This document shows positions 11,001 to 22,379 of a DNA stretch of 64,000 bases, piece by piece. The stretch's first letter is position 1, and the number at the start of each line of letters is the position of its first letter. The DNA comes from Didymella arachidicola (lineage: Eukaryota; Ascomycota; Dothideomycetes; Pleosporales; Didymellaceae), in contig CM049997.1 in assembly GCA_016630955.3 (NCBI GenBank), forward strand, positions 1,393,501 through 1,457,500. The letters run 5' to 3'. The notes under the pieces were generated by a model that had not been told where the DNA came from, searched no databases, and saw nothing but the letters and a program-made list of their open reading frames with translations. Both the position numbers and the translations under genes were made by a program.

Positions 11001-12334
11001 TTACTGGCCGGTCCTGATTTTCGCGCGCAGGTCTGGCAGGATGGGTGCAGGACGGCCGCTTTCGTCGTCGCAGATTCTTCTGCAGTGGCGTTCTCCGAGG
11101 TGAAACTGGGCCATCGCGCGAATACAGGGCCATCGCGCTCTTGGCTGGCAGGCTGAGGCTGTCATGGCTGGAGCTGTGGCGTCACGTCAGCGTCCTCTGG
11201 TCAGCGCCTGGTCTGCTGGGGGGCGCACTCGGAGCCGGCCATTGGTCGCTGTTCGGGGGGCCCACCGGCCGACACAGCCTCCTTCAACTCTCGCGCGGCA
11301 GACGCAAAGCTCCCACTCCGCCAGCCAGCACAAGTCAATTTCGGCGCGCGAGTCTCCTCTGCGCTCCCTCTGGCCTCAGCTGTCGATCCATTTGCCCCCC
11401 GCCATCTCTCGCAGCGATCTCCCGAGTGCGCTCTGCAGACTTCAAAGAGAGAACGAGCCGGCCAGCTGCAGCTACCGCACCTTCCGCACCTCGTGGTCCG
11501 TGAGCGCATCGCACCTGCCCTAGGCCCTAGGTTCAGCCACAACTCGTCACTTCCCACCAGCCTTTGAAACTGCTCCGCGCTGCGCAGCACCCGCTCACCA
11601 CCAGACCTGCACTTTTGCGCGCGCTGCCGGCCTCTGGAGACGCTGCCGACTCACAGGCCCTTTTGTCGCAGCGCCGCCCACTGCACGCCTTGTGCTGCTG
11701 CCGCCACCGCCACCGCCGCCGCCAGCTCGCATCTGCCGCCTGCGCCGCTCGGCGTCTCTGTTGCTGCAGCCTCGCCCACTGGCACTTCGTCGCCCGCTGA
11801 GGCGCCGCATTCCACCACACCTCGGCCGACCCACCGGCTGCCACGCTCCTGTCGCAACGCGCGTGTCCAGCGACCACCACTGCCGCCGCCAGCCCGTCAG
11901 CTGCTCGCTGCTCGCTGCGGTCCCCTGCAGCCGCAGTCCATCTCGCCGTCTACGCTCTGCGCGTCGGCGGAGATTCAGACGGGCCACTAGAGGCAGATCA
12001 CCTTGGCCACGGCCGCATCCGCGATTCGCAGCAGCGCGCACCTCCAGCTCTGCACTCGCCGGCCCAATTGCAGCGTCAACGGTCTTGCCAGTCTGTTGGC
12101 AGCCAGCGCGTCACGGCCCATTCGGCATCAAGGAGCATAGCGCGCACGGAAACGGCCGCCTTGCAGAACAAAAGGTTCGTCACAGCCACACCATCACATC
12201 GCTCCGTTCTGCTGCTGCTGCTGCTGCTGCTTCTGCAATGTACGCGCAAGTGCCAGAGCCTGTCCCATCTACTGTCGTTGCTGCATCCCGTGCTGACCAG
12301 CCCTCAAGATCGCGTCCGTGAAGCATCCGCAGCC
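11001..12334 (+). promoter_or_regulatory. Long GC/CT-rich promoter and probable 5' leader of C2H2 factor
   Basis: The sequence is markedly GC- and pyrimidine-rich, which leaves several overlapping open frames on both strands. Their predicted peptides are Arg/Ser/Pro-rich and lack motifs, so I read them as composition artefacts. A run of CTG triplets ends near 12235. An in-frame extension of the transcription factor reaches back to 12068, but the ATG at 12335 has a much better context (gcagccATGG). Confidence 0.45.
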
Positions 12335-14170
12335 ATGGCCGCGACCACTCGCGCCATCACGCCTACTCTGAACGGGCCCTTCTCTGCGCCCAACAGGCCG
12401 ACGACACCAGGCTCTACCTCGCACAACAGCAATGGAGGCGCGACATTCGGCACACATCTTGTCAAGTCTCCGCGGGGGTTGTCACCAAGGCTGTCGCCAG
12501 CACCCCTCACAGGCGCAGCCGCGCTGGCCGACGAACGCCGCTATCGAGAGCACAACGCTCGCCAGACGAGCCCCAACCCAGCTGTGACTGCGCTCCAGAG
12601 TCTGCAGGGCAACAGCCAGAGTCGTCCCTCGGACGCGCCGCAGTCCCACGCAACTCAGGGAGACAAGGCCACGAAGCCACCGATCATCATTCCGGAACTC
12701 ACAGGAGTTACGGGCGACAACATGCAGACGAGCCCCGTCAGCCTCTCTAGTTTTGGCGATGGGGAAGGCACCGCTGCGCCGTCCGCGTCTGCCGTTGAAG
12801 CATCCGCAGGGCCCACGGGACATGCGGGACAACACGATGGTGCGCATCAGCGACACCAGCACCAGCCGCACCACCATCAGCACCAGCTCATTGCACCCAA
12901 CCCTGAGAATCCAGGGAATCGCGCCTTCACCTTCCCTGGACCAATGCCACCGGACGATCCCCGTGCCCCTGCCCGCCAGATGAGCCTCCCGGGATACGGG
13001 CAGAACAACCCCAAGTCCCCCTCGACAAAACGCCACAAATGCCCTTACTGCTCTACCGACTTTACGCGTCACCACAACCTCAAGAGCCACTTGTTGACGC
13101 ACAGTCAAGAAAAGCCCTACGAGTGCCCCACCTGCCAAGCACGTTTCCGGCGACTGCACGACTTGAAACGACACACGAAACTACACACTGGCGAACGTCC
13201 GCACACCTGCTTCAAGTGTGGCCGCAGGTTTGCTCGTGGCGATGCACTTGCGCGACACAATAAGGGTCAGGGTGGCTGTGCCGGCCGTCGGTCGAGCTTT
13301 GGCATCGATGAAGATATGGGTGACGCCAAGGGCGATGATGGTATGGACGGTGTCGTCTATACTAACGAGCCTGACGGAGAGGGCGACGAAGACGACGAAG
13401 GCCGCCGCATCAGCGAGCCTGCGCGTAAGAGGCAGAACACAGGAAACTCTACGCAAGGTTCGTATAGTCACCACCGAAGCACCTACCCGCCAATCAACCC
13501 TTCGAACCAAGGGTCGAACAGCCAGAATAATATTCGCCCATACTACCCGGCGCAAGCATCTCAGTCCACTAACATCTCGCCAAAACTAGCTCCTTCAAGT
13601 ATCTCCTCCCTCCACAATGCTAATCAGCCTAGCGCATATGCTCAGGGAGGCATGACGGAGAGCCCCAAGCCCATCTCGCCGAGCCAGCAAGATCATTATC
13701 GCTTGGGTGCGCACGAAGGTAGCCACCCAAGATCCCCAAGCATATCGCACCAAATGCACCTCCAGAACTATGCTCGTGGCGCGAACACCGCGCGGGCCAC
13801 ACCGCCAACGCTGCAGCCCCCAAACATGAGCAACGGACCTCACCTTCCATCCCTGGCTGGCTTAGCCGGTATGAACAAGCCGGGTTCGCAGAGCAGCAAG
13901 GGCCCAAGCATGCTCCAGCACCAGCAAATGCCCGCGCCAGGAAGCATGTCTCAGCCTGGAAGCATATCCAGTCATGGTGGCAGTGGAAGCAGCATGCGCG
14001 AGGTCATGGGCAACAACATGGACGTCTGGAGCTATGTCCGCGAGATCGAGGCTCGCATGGCACGAATGGAGAAGGAGCACAACGAGAAGATCGCGACACT
14101 GCAGACCGAAATCACGACACTGCGTGCTCAGTTGGCTCAGCAACATGTCAACACTCAGATACAGCAATGA
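12335..14170 (+). CDS. C2H2 zinc-finger transcription factor with C-terminal coiled coil
   Basis: Intronless gene of 611 residues. Residues 1-230 are low-complexity and rich in Ser, Pro, Gln and His, with a His/Gln tract. Two canonical C2H2 fingers and a third finger ending in a run with CxxC and a final His cover about 236-316 (CPYCSTDFTRHHNL, CPTCQARFRRLHDL, CFKCGRRFARGDAL), followed by GGCAGRRSSF. This order resembles fungal Crz1/Azf1-type nuclear regulators, but I cannot name the orthologue. An acidic stretch (GEGDEDDEGRR) and a basic ARKRQ segment that could be a nuclear signal come next. A long Ser/Gln/Pro region follows. The last 50 residues form a heptad-rich coiled coil (EIEARMARMEKEHNEK), suggesting dimerisation. 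Targets are unknown. Confidence 0.9.
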   Translation: MAATTRAITPTLNGPFSAPNRPTTPGSTSHNSNGGATFGTHLVKSPRGLSPRLSPAPLTGAAALADERRYREHNARQTSPNPAVTALQSLQGNSQSRPSDAPQSHATQGDKATKPPIIIPELTGVTGDNMQTSPVSLSSFGDGEGTAAPSASAVEASAGPTGHAGQHDGAHQRHQHQPHHHQHQLIAPNPENPGNRAFTFPGPMPPDDPRAPARQMSLPGYGQNNPKSPSTKRHKCPYCSTDFTRHHNLKSHLLTHSQEKPYECPTCQARFRRLHDLKRHTKLHTGERPHTCFKCGRRFARGDALARHNKGQGGCAGRRSSFGIDEDMGDAKGDDGMDGVVYTNEPDGEGDEDDEGRRISEPARKRQNTGNSTQGSYSHHRSTYPPINPSNQGSNSQNNIRPYYPAQASQSTNISPKLAPSSISSLHNANQPSAYAQGGMTESPKPISPSQQDHYRLGAHEGSHPRSPSISHQMHLQNYARGANTARATPPTLQPPNMSNGPHLPSLAGLAGMNKPGSQSSKGPSMLQHQQMPAPGSMSQPGSISSHGGSGSSMREVMGNNMDVWSYVREIEARMARMEKEHNEKIATLQTEITTLRAQLAQQHVNTQIQQ

Positions 14171-14946
14171 GAAATGGGGAACCTGCAGATCTGATCACCT
14201 CGGCAGAACTGCATGCGATTACTATCACGACCCGGTCTGGCATAGAAACGTGTCGTTCAACAGTATATATCAATCCTGTTCTCGCGATCAGGAACGCGTC
14301 TCTCGACCTACGGGCGAAGACATGACGACCCTGGCGTCTGGAGCGTGGTGGAAGGAATCTGAAAAGTTTCTTCCTTTTGTTTTTTTCTCATTCATGGGGC
14401 AAGATTGGTTGGCAACATTTGTACATTATCTCGTCGTTTTTCACTGTTGGTGCGTATAGTGTGGGAAATTGCCATGGCTTACGCCGCGTGTGCTGCGTCG
14501 AGTTAAGCATGATACCTCAGGATGGAGTGGCGTGGCAGGATGGATGCTAGAGTCTGCAGATACCCAATTCATTCGCTATCCTGTCGCCATCTGCGATGAT
14601 GCTTTTGTTCCTGTGTTGTGAAGAATCCGGAGGCACCGTCATAGCAAGGCCAACACTTTTGGAACAGGAAGGGGCGGATCCGACGTCTAGCTCAACAACC
14701 CAGGAAGCAGCGCTGCATCAGCGATTGCAAGGAAATCACTTTCGTTCCTGCGAAGCACCAATAGTTCCTTCTACGATCGGTGATTCGTTTCACGCTGCAT
14801 GCAAGTAAAGATTGTGTCCTGCCAAACATGGTATTGTATTCGCGTACTCCGTCCTTCGTACCTGTGACATCTCACGTCCAACACCCGTCCCTCGAGCAAC
14901 CGTATATTCAAGACGTGTCTAATCAGACTCCACATATCATCTCCAT
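14171..14946. other. Convergent 3' intergenic region
   Basis: 3' flanks of the C2H2 gene and the zinc-ribbon gene. There is a T-rich tract near 14370-14400 downstream of the C2H2 stop. No coding or repeat signal was seen. Confidence 0.45.
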
Positions 14947-16219
14947 TCATTTCCCAGAATCGTACTCCTTATCCAACCACTTCAACGACACAAACGGGTC
15001 GTCTTCCACCTGCTTCGTCTTCTGATACGGCTTTGCCTTCTCAGTCAACTTCATCTTCTGGTCAGCGAGGAGATACAGGGCTTCCCACTCTTCGTTCGGG
15101 GCTGGTGATGAGAGGTTTGTTTGTGCAGGGACTGTGACATTAGAACGGATATCGTTCGTCGCGGGCGCTGGTGGGGACGGAGGGGACTTTGGCGAGATGT
15201 CTGCTGGCTTCGAGAGATGGGAGGTGTGGTATGGAGCATGTAGAGTACGCCAATCGAGGTCTGCGTTAATGCGCTCGGAATACAGGATCTTATCATCGCC
15301 CTCGTGAAACGAGAAGTCACGTCGCGCAGAGCTCTTGGCAGCACTGGACTCGGTGGTCTCTGAGATCCTCCCTCGACAAAAAGGAGCGGAGCGCAACGGG
15401 GTGGATGGCAGTCCATCCGGCGAATTATGAGAACTGCTATAGATCGCATCGCGGTGCAAGTAGGAAGACACATCAGAGCCACCATCAACACACACATCTG
15501 AACGCCGCTCACTCGTCCCCTCAGAAGACACCATCGAAGCAGCCGGACAAACAGAATCAATACGCTTCCCGAGTCATCTCATCCTGCTTCCCGAACCGCT
15601 CCCACAACATCTCTGCCTTCTTCCGGGCCAGCCTCTCCTGACACGCGTGATTCGCGCGCTCGGCATCCACACGAAACGTATACGGCTGGCCGATCATGTA
15701 CTTCAGCCACGCCGAGCCTGCAGGCTCAGCGCAGAGACACGAGGCAAAGTGCGATGCTAGTGGTAGCCAACGAAGACCCTTTTCGAGTCTATTCGCAGCT
15801 GTTGCGGCGCGGTGAGACAGGCCACACCCCGGGCAGACTTGAAATAATCGGAGCTCGCTTGTCCGACTCAGCGGCCGGTCAATGCGGTTCTCGTCCCATG
15901 GAACGATGATGTCGGTCGTCTCGCAGGCTTGGCACATGATGTGTCCGCAGTCGAAGCAGTCGAGGTGCTTGAATGGATGCGGGCCCTTGACGTGTACGAG
16001 GAGCGTCTCACGGAGACAAGAGCAGCACGCCCAGGAACCGTCTTCGGTTGCATTCTTCGCCAGGTTTGGGTAGTCAGTCGCTGGGACGCCAGCGTTCAGA
16101 TAGGGTTGTGGGATACCGGGTTGCTCAGCAAGTTGGGTGTCTAGGAGCATATCATTGACCTCACGCCGCGTCAAAGCAAGCATGGCCGTCTTTGATTTGT
16201 CTTTCTTGAAAATACCCAT
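14947..16219 (-). CDS. Probable double zinc-ribbon protein (gene model uncertain)
   Basis: The N-terminal part, 16219-15557, starts MGIFKKDKSK. It has paired metal-binding clusters: WACCSCLRE, then DCFDCGHIMCQAC, then VCPGCGLSHRA. I recall this layout from fungal proteins called probable double zinc ribbon proteins. A second open segment, about 15534-14947, has gene-like composition, ends EEWEALYLLADQKMKL...WLDKEYDSGK, and lies one frame away. The junction is unresolved. A GTATTG donor at the end of segment one and a poor GAG acceptor would restore frame through a roughly 52-nt intron; a frameshift or two separate genes are alternatives. The open frame extends upstream to 16447, but that N-terminus looks non-coding. 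Function is unknown; a protein- or RNA-binding adaptor is possible. Confidence 0.6.
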
Positions 16220-17169
16220 TTCGACGTGTCTAGTGTTTTGTTCGGTTGGAGTTGCTCGTTGTAAAGGACTATGGAGTTGTTCAACGGATTTAAGACCCAT
16301 TAGTCGTGCTAAATGGACCATCTGTTGTACAATCAGATGTCGCGGTGAAAGAGGCGTTACTTCGAGAGCCAACGATGTCACGCATCGGCAACACACAACG
16401 TCGGGTCTGGGAGGTGAGACTAGATAGAATGAGATGAGCGTGAACAAAGCGAAGTCATGCCTGGAACAGTGTCTTGAGAAAGTGTATTTCTATGATGCTT
16501 TTCTATACCGACGTATGAAGCCTACTCATTGACACGAAATTGCCATGGCAGGGGTATTACTGCAAAGGTGTAAACTAGCCCTACACTCATGTTCACCGTG
16601 GAGGTGGTCATTGGCAGGTAGTGGGGAAAACAACGCCTGCAAGCAAGAGCTTGCTGTGGAAATGTGTGTATGCAAAACACTCGGCAGTAAAGAGGGGGGG
16701 GGGGGCAATCCAAACCTGGCTCAGTGTACTTATCGTGGTCAAGTCATTGTCCAACCTTGCACATTCTTGCCTCGGATTGAAAACCAGCAGTTGCGCAGGT
16801 GTGGATGACTAGCATGTGTGACACGTTTGCCAAAGAGGTTTGCACAGAACCACGAATCGTCGTTGGCGTACTGGGATGTGCCCAAGCAGACGCGATTCCG
16901 AGATGAATACGCAGACTCTAGAAGCGTGTGCGATGCGGTGGCTTCGTAGCGTGGCTTGAGGTAGCTGTTTCCTCAGGCGGTTGGGTTCTAGAGCGGAGGA
17001 GCCAGGTCAGCAAAGTAAAAGCGGGATGAGAATCGAGGTGTATTACATTTCGCTAGCAACGAGCAAAGGCGGATGTTACGAACAAATGAAGTAAGGATGT
17101 CTCTAGGGCAGTGCTGACTCGATTGACAACACAGGACGTTTCAGGCTATCTGTCGTCTGGTCCCAGCAA
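16220..17169. other. Intergenic, with a long G homopolymer
   Basis: Contains the promoter side of the zinc-ribbon gene and the 3' flank of PRP39. A run of about 14 G lies near 16696-16709. No credible gene was found. Confidence 0.5.
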
Positions 17170-19204
17170 TCACTTGCGTTGACGCTTGTTTGCTGCGTTG
17201 TGAGGCTGCTTCTTTCGTTTCGAGGGGTGGGTTTGGGAGGGTTCGCTTGAAGCAGATGATACATACCCGTTGACCTCCTTGTCCAGCTTAATATACTCCT
17301 CCGCCGCATCCTTGCCCCCTCGGTTCAGCAAGAAGTCCATATAGAGCTGGGAGAGCTTCTTAGATGCCTCTTGGGAGAGTCGCCCCTTTGTACGGACCAT
17401 GTCGTGCACCTCCTTGACTCTCTTGTGAGCCTCCTCGGCATCAATGGCAGGCTGTTCGATTTCGAACTGCAGGTACTTGTACCAGTAGTCTTTTGAATCT
17501 GCGAACTTCTGGTGCTTATCTTGGAAGGCCTGGCGGGCTTCGGCGACCGCGCCCTTACATTGCAGCAAGATGCGCGCCTGCTCTGCGACCAATGCACCGC
17601 CAATCTGGCTGCTGCGCTGACCGATGTATTCCTCAAGGACCTTGACAGCCTCGTCGTTGCCCTCGTGCCTTCGCACGACGCCAGCCAAGGAGATGATTGT
17701 CTCGATATGGTCTGGTGCTTGCTCGAGCATTGATACGTGGATCTCGCGAGCCACCATGATGCGGCCGAGCTTTTCTTCAAGGCGCGCCCAGTTGAGACGA
17801 ATCGCAGGGGCTTCAATCGGCACGAAAGTGCAGCTGGCGCGCATGTATATGATGCGCGTGTTTTCTTCCTTGCCCTGTGAAATCATCCAGCGGGCGTATC
17901 GAAGCCAGAACTCGTCGTAGAGAGCACACGCAACCAGACAACGCTCATAGAGAAACGAGGTGCGCTCGAAATCGCCCTGCTTCTCCTCGTAATCGAGGTA
18001 TTTGCGCCAGTTGTCCAGTTCCGCGTCTTCAAGCTCCGTGACGTGGAAGTACGCGCGCTTGATCGCCTGCTCGTAAGCCCAGCGATTCTGGACGTCTTGC
18101 TGTGTGCGGGAGTAGGACTCGTAGTAGTACGCGTGAATCTTTTCGCGCAGTTGTCGTTCGAGCTCCAGGGGGGCTTTCTCCGCAAACCCTTGATTCTCTA
18201 GCTGCATTGCGTTCTTGATGTCTTCGAGTACGTCCGGCGCGGCGAGGTCTTCGATTGGCCGTGTGCCGATGAGCGCGGTAAACTTTTCGTAGTAACGCGA
18301 GAATTGGTAGATGGGAAGGAGTAGGACACGACTGTAGATTCTCGTCGCGTTGCCTGGTTCTTGAACACGCTCCTCGAACTCGATGTACTTGTCCCAGAAG
18401 GGGTGGCTTTGGAAGTCAAGGCCAACGAAGTGAGCGCCGCGTTCGAAGAGTCTGTACTGTTAGCATCTTTTGATGAGTCGAGGAAGGGGAAGTGAGAGGG
18501 AACGAGCTTGCGAAGAGGGCAGCAAATCGCCGTGAAACTCGCGCCGTGGACCTCTACGTGTCTCGAAAATGCGCGCAAGAACCTGATGCGATGCAATGCG
18601 TATGGTGGAAACGAGGCGGCGCAAATAGCGGCAGGGGTTGGCAGTGGATCAGACTTGAACACGGATTGCCAACGCGCAAAGAGCGTGCGGCTGGCTATGG
18701 GCTGATTTGAGTCGCAGAACCGAGGATGAAAGGCAGAACCTACTCTCGAATGATGTCGTTGTCGTGACATGTGTCCATCTTGAAGGTGCAGTAGTTGGCC
18801 CAGAGGTCGACAGAGGTGGTAACAGCGCATACACCGCGCTCGTAGACCATCTCGGCGGTCTCTGTGCCTCCTATCGCGAACTCCAGGTCGGCATACTTCT
18901 TCCAATATCCAAAGAACAATGGAAACTTTTGCAGAAAGCAGTCGTAGACGTTGCGCACCAGCTCAATGGCTGAAGGACTCGAGTTGCGGGTGACGCCGCC
19001 CTCGAGCTCGGAAGCGCGCGTGACGAGCACCTCCCATCGGTCAAATTCGTCCTCATTCTCGACCTGTGCATTGTCAGTTCGCGTTGTCAGAGTATTGTGT
19101 TGCGCTCAGCTTACCACTGCGCCGAGAAGCTTTCTGATCTCAGGTGCAGCCTCCTCGCCCGTGTACTCGATATGCGCAACGGCGCCGCGCCCGTTAGGCA
19201 ACAT
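17170..19204 (-). CDS. PRP39: Pre-mRNA-processing factor 39 (U1 snRNP, HAT/TPR repeats)
   Basis: U1 snRNP subunit that helps 5' splice-site recognition in the nucleus (family knowledge). Three exons, 19204-19115, 19063-18744 and 18451-17170, give 563 residues. Intron 1 is 51 nt. Intron 2 is 292 nt, far longer than any other I see here; it has a GTAGGT donor, a near-perfect TGCTAAC branch site and a TACAG acceptor. HAT-type helical repeats are visible throughout: LFFGYWKKYADLEF, LWANYCTFKMD, FWDKYIEFEERV, WRKYLDYEEKQGDFERTSFLYERCL and DYWYKYLQFEIEQ. The C-terminus is basic (SKRKKQPHNAANKRQRK), a likely nuclear signal. Length is normal for the family. Confidence 0.93.
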
Positions 19205-19817
19205 ACTTTAGCGCGTGTTGATGACCCGGTGTCAGTGTCAAGTATGTGATCTCAATTGCGAGGGGGGATTGGGTGAGATTGTGCGGGCAGGTGAGAGGCC
19301 GTGGTGGATGCAGAGGCAGGCGAGACTGCGATGAACCAAGGATTGAGAGCTCGAAAGCGGAGCTGGCGGCCCCACTCTGAGAGTCGCGCTCTAGCGCCTT
19401 CCGAGACTCCACGTGATTTGTGCTTCACTGTTGCCTGATCTCCATGGCTACTGCATCGCTGGTGACCGAGTCTTCATTGCACTACGAAGAAGCTCGTTTT
19501 TTAAGCGAGCACTCGTAGGAACACTACAACAGACTTTCTACTCATGCTTGTGGCTGCTTAACGCCACGACGCATTTATTCAATTAGAACTATATAGTAAC
19601 GTAGAAGGAATAATTTCCTATCTGTCTGGATAGTTTTCTTACAATTGTAAATAAATGTGTTGTTATTACAGCGCGTGTGATACAGTAAGTTAGTTGATGT
19701 TCCTGCGAGTGATCGCTCAAAAGAAAGAGCTTCTTCGTATTGATGGTTTTTGTGATTTGTCTAATATTTCAATCCATCTGCCATCGTACTTGTCCATGGA
19801 GACAGCAGTGGTAACCC
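19205..19817. other. Intergenic with AT-rich patch
   Basis: PRP39 promoter side plus the 3' flank of the gamma-glutamyltransferase gene. An AT-rich patch at about 19570-19680 contrasts with its surroundings. It could be an old RIP-altered remnant, but I see no element ends or coding trace. Confidence 0.45.
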
Positions 19818-21611
19818 CTAGACTACAAATCCACCGCTGTTCTTCTGTCGCGGCTCGCCTGCAGCTTCAAATGTGCCGTTCCCCAGCCTCCTGAGACCCT
19901 GCGCTGTGCTCCCCGCGGCTGCCCATGTGACATTGGCGCCCAGAGACTTAAGAAAAGCCGTGGTCCCATTGTTGAACGTGGGCTCGAAGCTGACCTGTGC
20001 TGGCACTAGTTGGTCGTGAATGCGGGGTTGAGCAAGAGCTTCGGCAGTTGTTAGGTTGCCGTCCAGGATGTGAATTAGGTTCTGGATGGTGGAAGTGATG
20101 ATACGACTGCCTCCAGCCGCTCCTATGGCTACGTAGAAAGCATTGGCAAGGGTAGAGTTTAAATGCTCGACAATGACAGGTGAGATAGATGACAGAGGGC
20201 GCTTGCCGGGACGGATGAAGTTGGCTGCACTGGGAATATAGCCAAACGCGTTGGTTGTGTTGGGAATCGAGAAGTCGTTCATCTCGTTGTTCATGATCAC
20301 TCCTGTCTCAGGAACAACGACCTTGCTGCCGAAAAGCAAATTGACGGTCGTTGTCAGAGTGATAGCAAGGCCGTCCTTGTCGGCAGCTACAATGTGTGAC
20401 GTACCAGGCGTCTCAAGTGATTCAAGGCCTTTGGGATCGTAGTACGAGACGTTGAAGGTCTGGGTGTCGCTAATCTTGGCGCGGACTTCTGCTGCGGTGG
20501 CAGCCAATACCATGTCTTCCTGATATTCGTCGATGCCCTCAAGATACAGTGGATCGCCAAGCTCAGCGCGCATGCCGTAAGCAAACTTCATGGCCTCATC
20601 TAGGCGATGGGTGGTGAGGTTGATGGCCGCTGGATCGCCAAACCCAGAGTATCCCTCCACGATCTTCAGCACCGAAAGAGCAACTTCGCCACCGCTGGGA
20701 GCGCTACAGGCCGTGAGCTTGTAATCGTGGTACGTGATGGTAGATGGCTTGCGGATGGCGACGGTATAGTTCTTGAGATCTTCCAGTGTCATGGTGCCGT
20801 TCTTAGCTTGGAGAGCATTGATCGTTGCCTTTGCTAAAGGCCCCTCGTAGAACGCATCGGGGCCTTCGTTGGCGATGGTCTCGAGTGTATCGGCGTAGCG
20901 CTTCCTGGTTATGGTCTCATTCAGCTGCACAACGTGGCCCTTTGGTGCAAAGTCAATGGCCCACTCGGGATCGTTGAGCAAGAAGTTGGTCGAAGCATTC
21001 TGGCTGGCGGTCGCAGACTGGATATAGCTGACCAAGTCCTCGTTCACTCGCCATCCTTCGCGTGCAACCTTTACTGCCGGTGTGAGGACTGACGCCCAAG
21101 GCAGCTTGCCATAATTCTCATGAAGGTACTGCAGGCCGCGGAGCTCACCGGGTACGCCAGAAGCCAGGCCGCCGTTGATGCTGGCATCCTCGTTGTCCTT
21201 GTACATATCCTCAAAAGCAGCAGCAGGCGCGGTCTCGCGGAAATCGATGAATTCGTAGCTGCCATTAGGTGCTCTTACGAGCATGAAGCCGCCGCCACCA
21301 ATACCTAAAGGACATCAGCTTTCGAAGACATGACATGGGATTTTGCAGGACGGAGGTATACCGGAATGATACATGCCAATAACGCCGACACATGCCACGG
21401 TACCGACCAGAGCGTCTGCAGCATTGCCACCCTGCTTCAGCAGATCCACCCCAATGTGACTGCAAATGTCGCTCTCCGAAGCCACAGCGCCCAGCTCGCC
21501 ATGTTTGATCACTGGCGGCGTAGGATAGCCTGAGGAAAGTGGATTTGCAAGCACTGACTGCAGCGTCAGCAGCCCGGTCAAGCACCGCGACAGCATTGTA
21601 CCGCGCGCCAT
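19818..21611 (-). CDS. Gamma-glutamyltransferase (gamma-glutamyl transpeptidase), secreted
   Basis: Extracellular or vacuolar enzyme that cleaves the gamma-glutamyl bond of glutathione and its conjugates and matures by self-cleavage. Exons 21611-21362 and 21304-19818 encode 578 residues with a 57-nt intron. I chose the start at 21611 because it gives a short signal peptide (MARGTMLSRCLTGLLTLQSV); the frame stays open to 21740. Motifs include GNAADALVGTVACVGV, IGGGGFMLVR and FRETAP in the large subunit. The autocatalytic Thr is in PGTSHIV, near residue 385. Downstream are NNEMNDFS, the substrate loop KRPLSSISP and GAAGGSRI. Many N-glycosylation sequons fit secretion. It is divergent from MSH3 with about 770 bp between starts. 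Confidence 0.93.
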
Positions 21612-22379
21612 ATTGAGGTTCTCGCGGCAGAAGTAGGAAACAAGCTCAGCAAGAACGGGAGGCATGGTTGGGCTCGCCTTTAGACTTTTAGAGCCCGTCG
21701 CAGCGGCTGACCCTAGTACTTGCCGCCCGGCGTACGACAATGACGATCACTGCCTTGTCCGTTGTGGTAAGAAGCTATACGGATGAGGCAGCTGCGAAAG
21801 ACGTCCGAGTCCGGAGGTAGTGGAGCGAGTACCACATACGCAACCGTATAAGAAATTGCGGCATTGCGGCCGCGTAGGCCTGCGCCGTTGTTATGTAGCG
21901 CGTGTAGGAGAGGCTACCGTGCTTGAGATAGCGGATGTGCATGTCTGTCGATAAGACAGATAGGCGAGGCTGCGCGTTGACCGCTCAATTGTATAGCATT
22001 GGACTAAGCAAAATGCTCCTCACAGTAGAGCCCGCACCCAAGCGCCATAGCCAGTGATCGTATTGAAGCTTTTTCTTGCTGGTGTTCAGAAAAGGTACTG
22101 CGCAACTGAACTATGTAGTACAGCTGTCTCTATCGTTCAGCAGAAGGGAAATGACGAGGAGCGCAGGAAAGGCCGACTTGAATCTTTATCGAGCCGACAG
22201 GTGTGCTGCGTTATCAATTCGCCTGCTGCAGGCAGAGCCAGCTTCTTCAATGCACTCCAATACGCCGGAGTGGAGGTGTGAAAGTGATAACGCATGTGAC
22301 ACCGTGATTTCGAAGCGCGACACGACTCGCCCAACGCGTTCCGCGCGCTCTGTGCCCACCAACCGTCCATACCCACCCA
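21612..22379. promoter_or_regulatory. Divergent promoter between gamma-glutamyltransferase and MSH3
   Basis: Shared upstream region of two divergent genes. There is no conserved coding signal. The open frame upstream of the MSH3 ATG is in another frame and lacks motifs. Confidence 0.45.

Noticed and set aside
11045..12321. Overlapping frames on both strands in the GC-rich leader
   Set aside because: Arg/Ser/Pro-rich with no motifs; expected from GC-rich DNA with few stop codons.
12482..13174. 230-codon minus-strand open frame
   Set aside because: Antisense to the C2H2 coding sequence; composition effect only.
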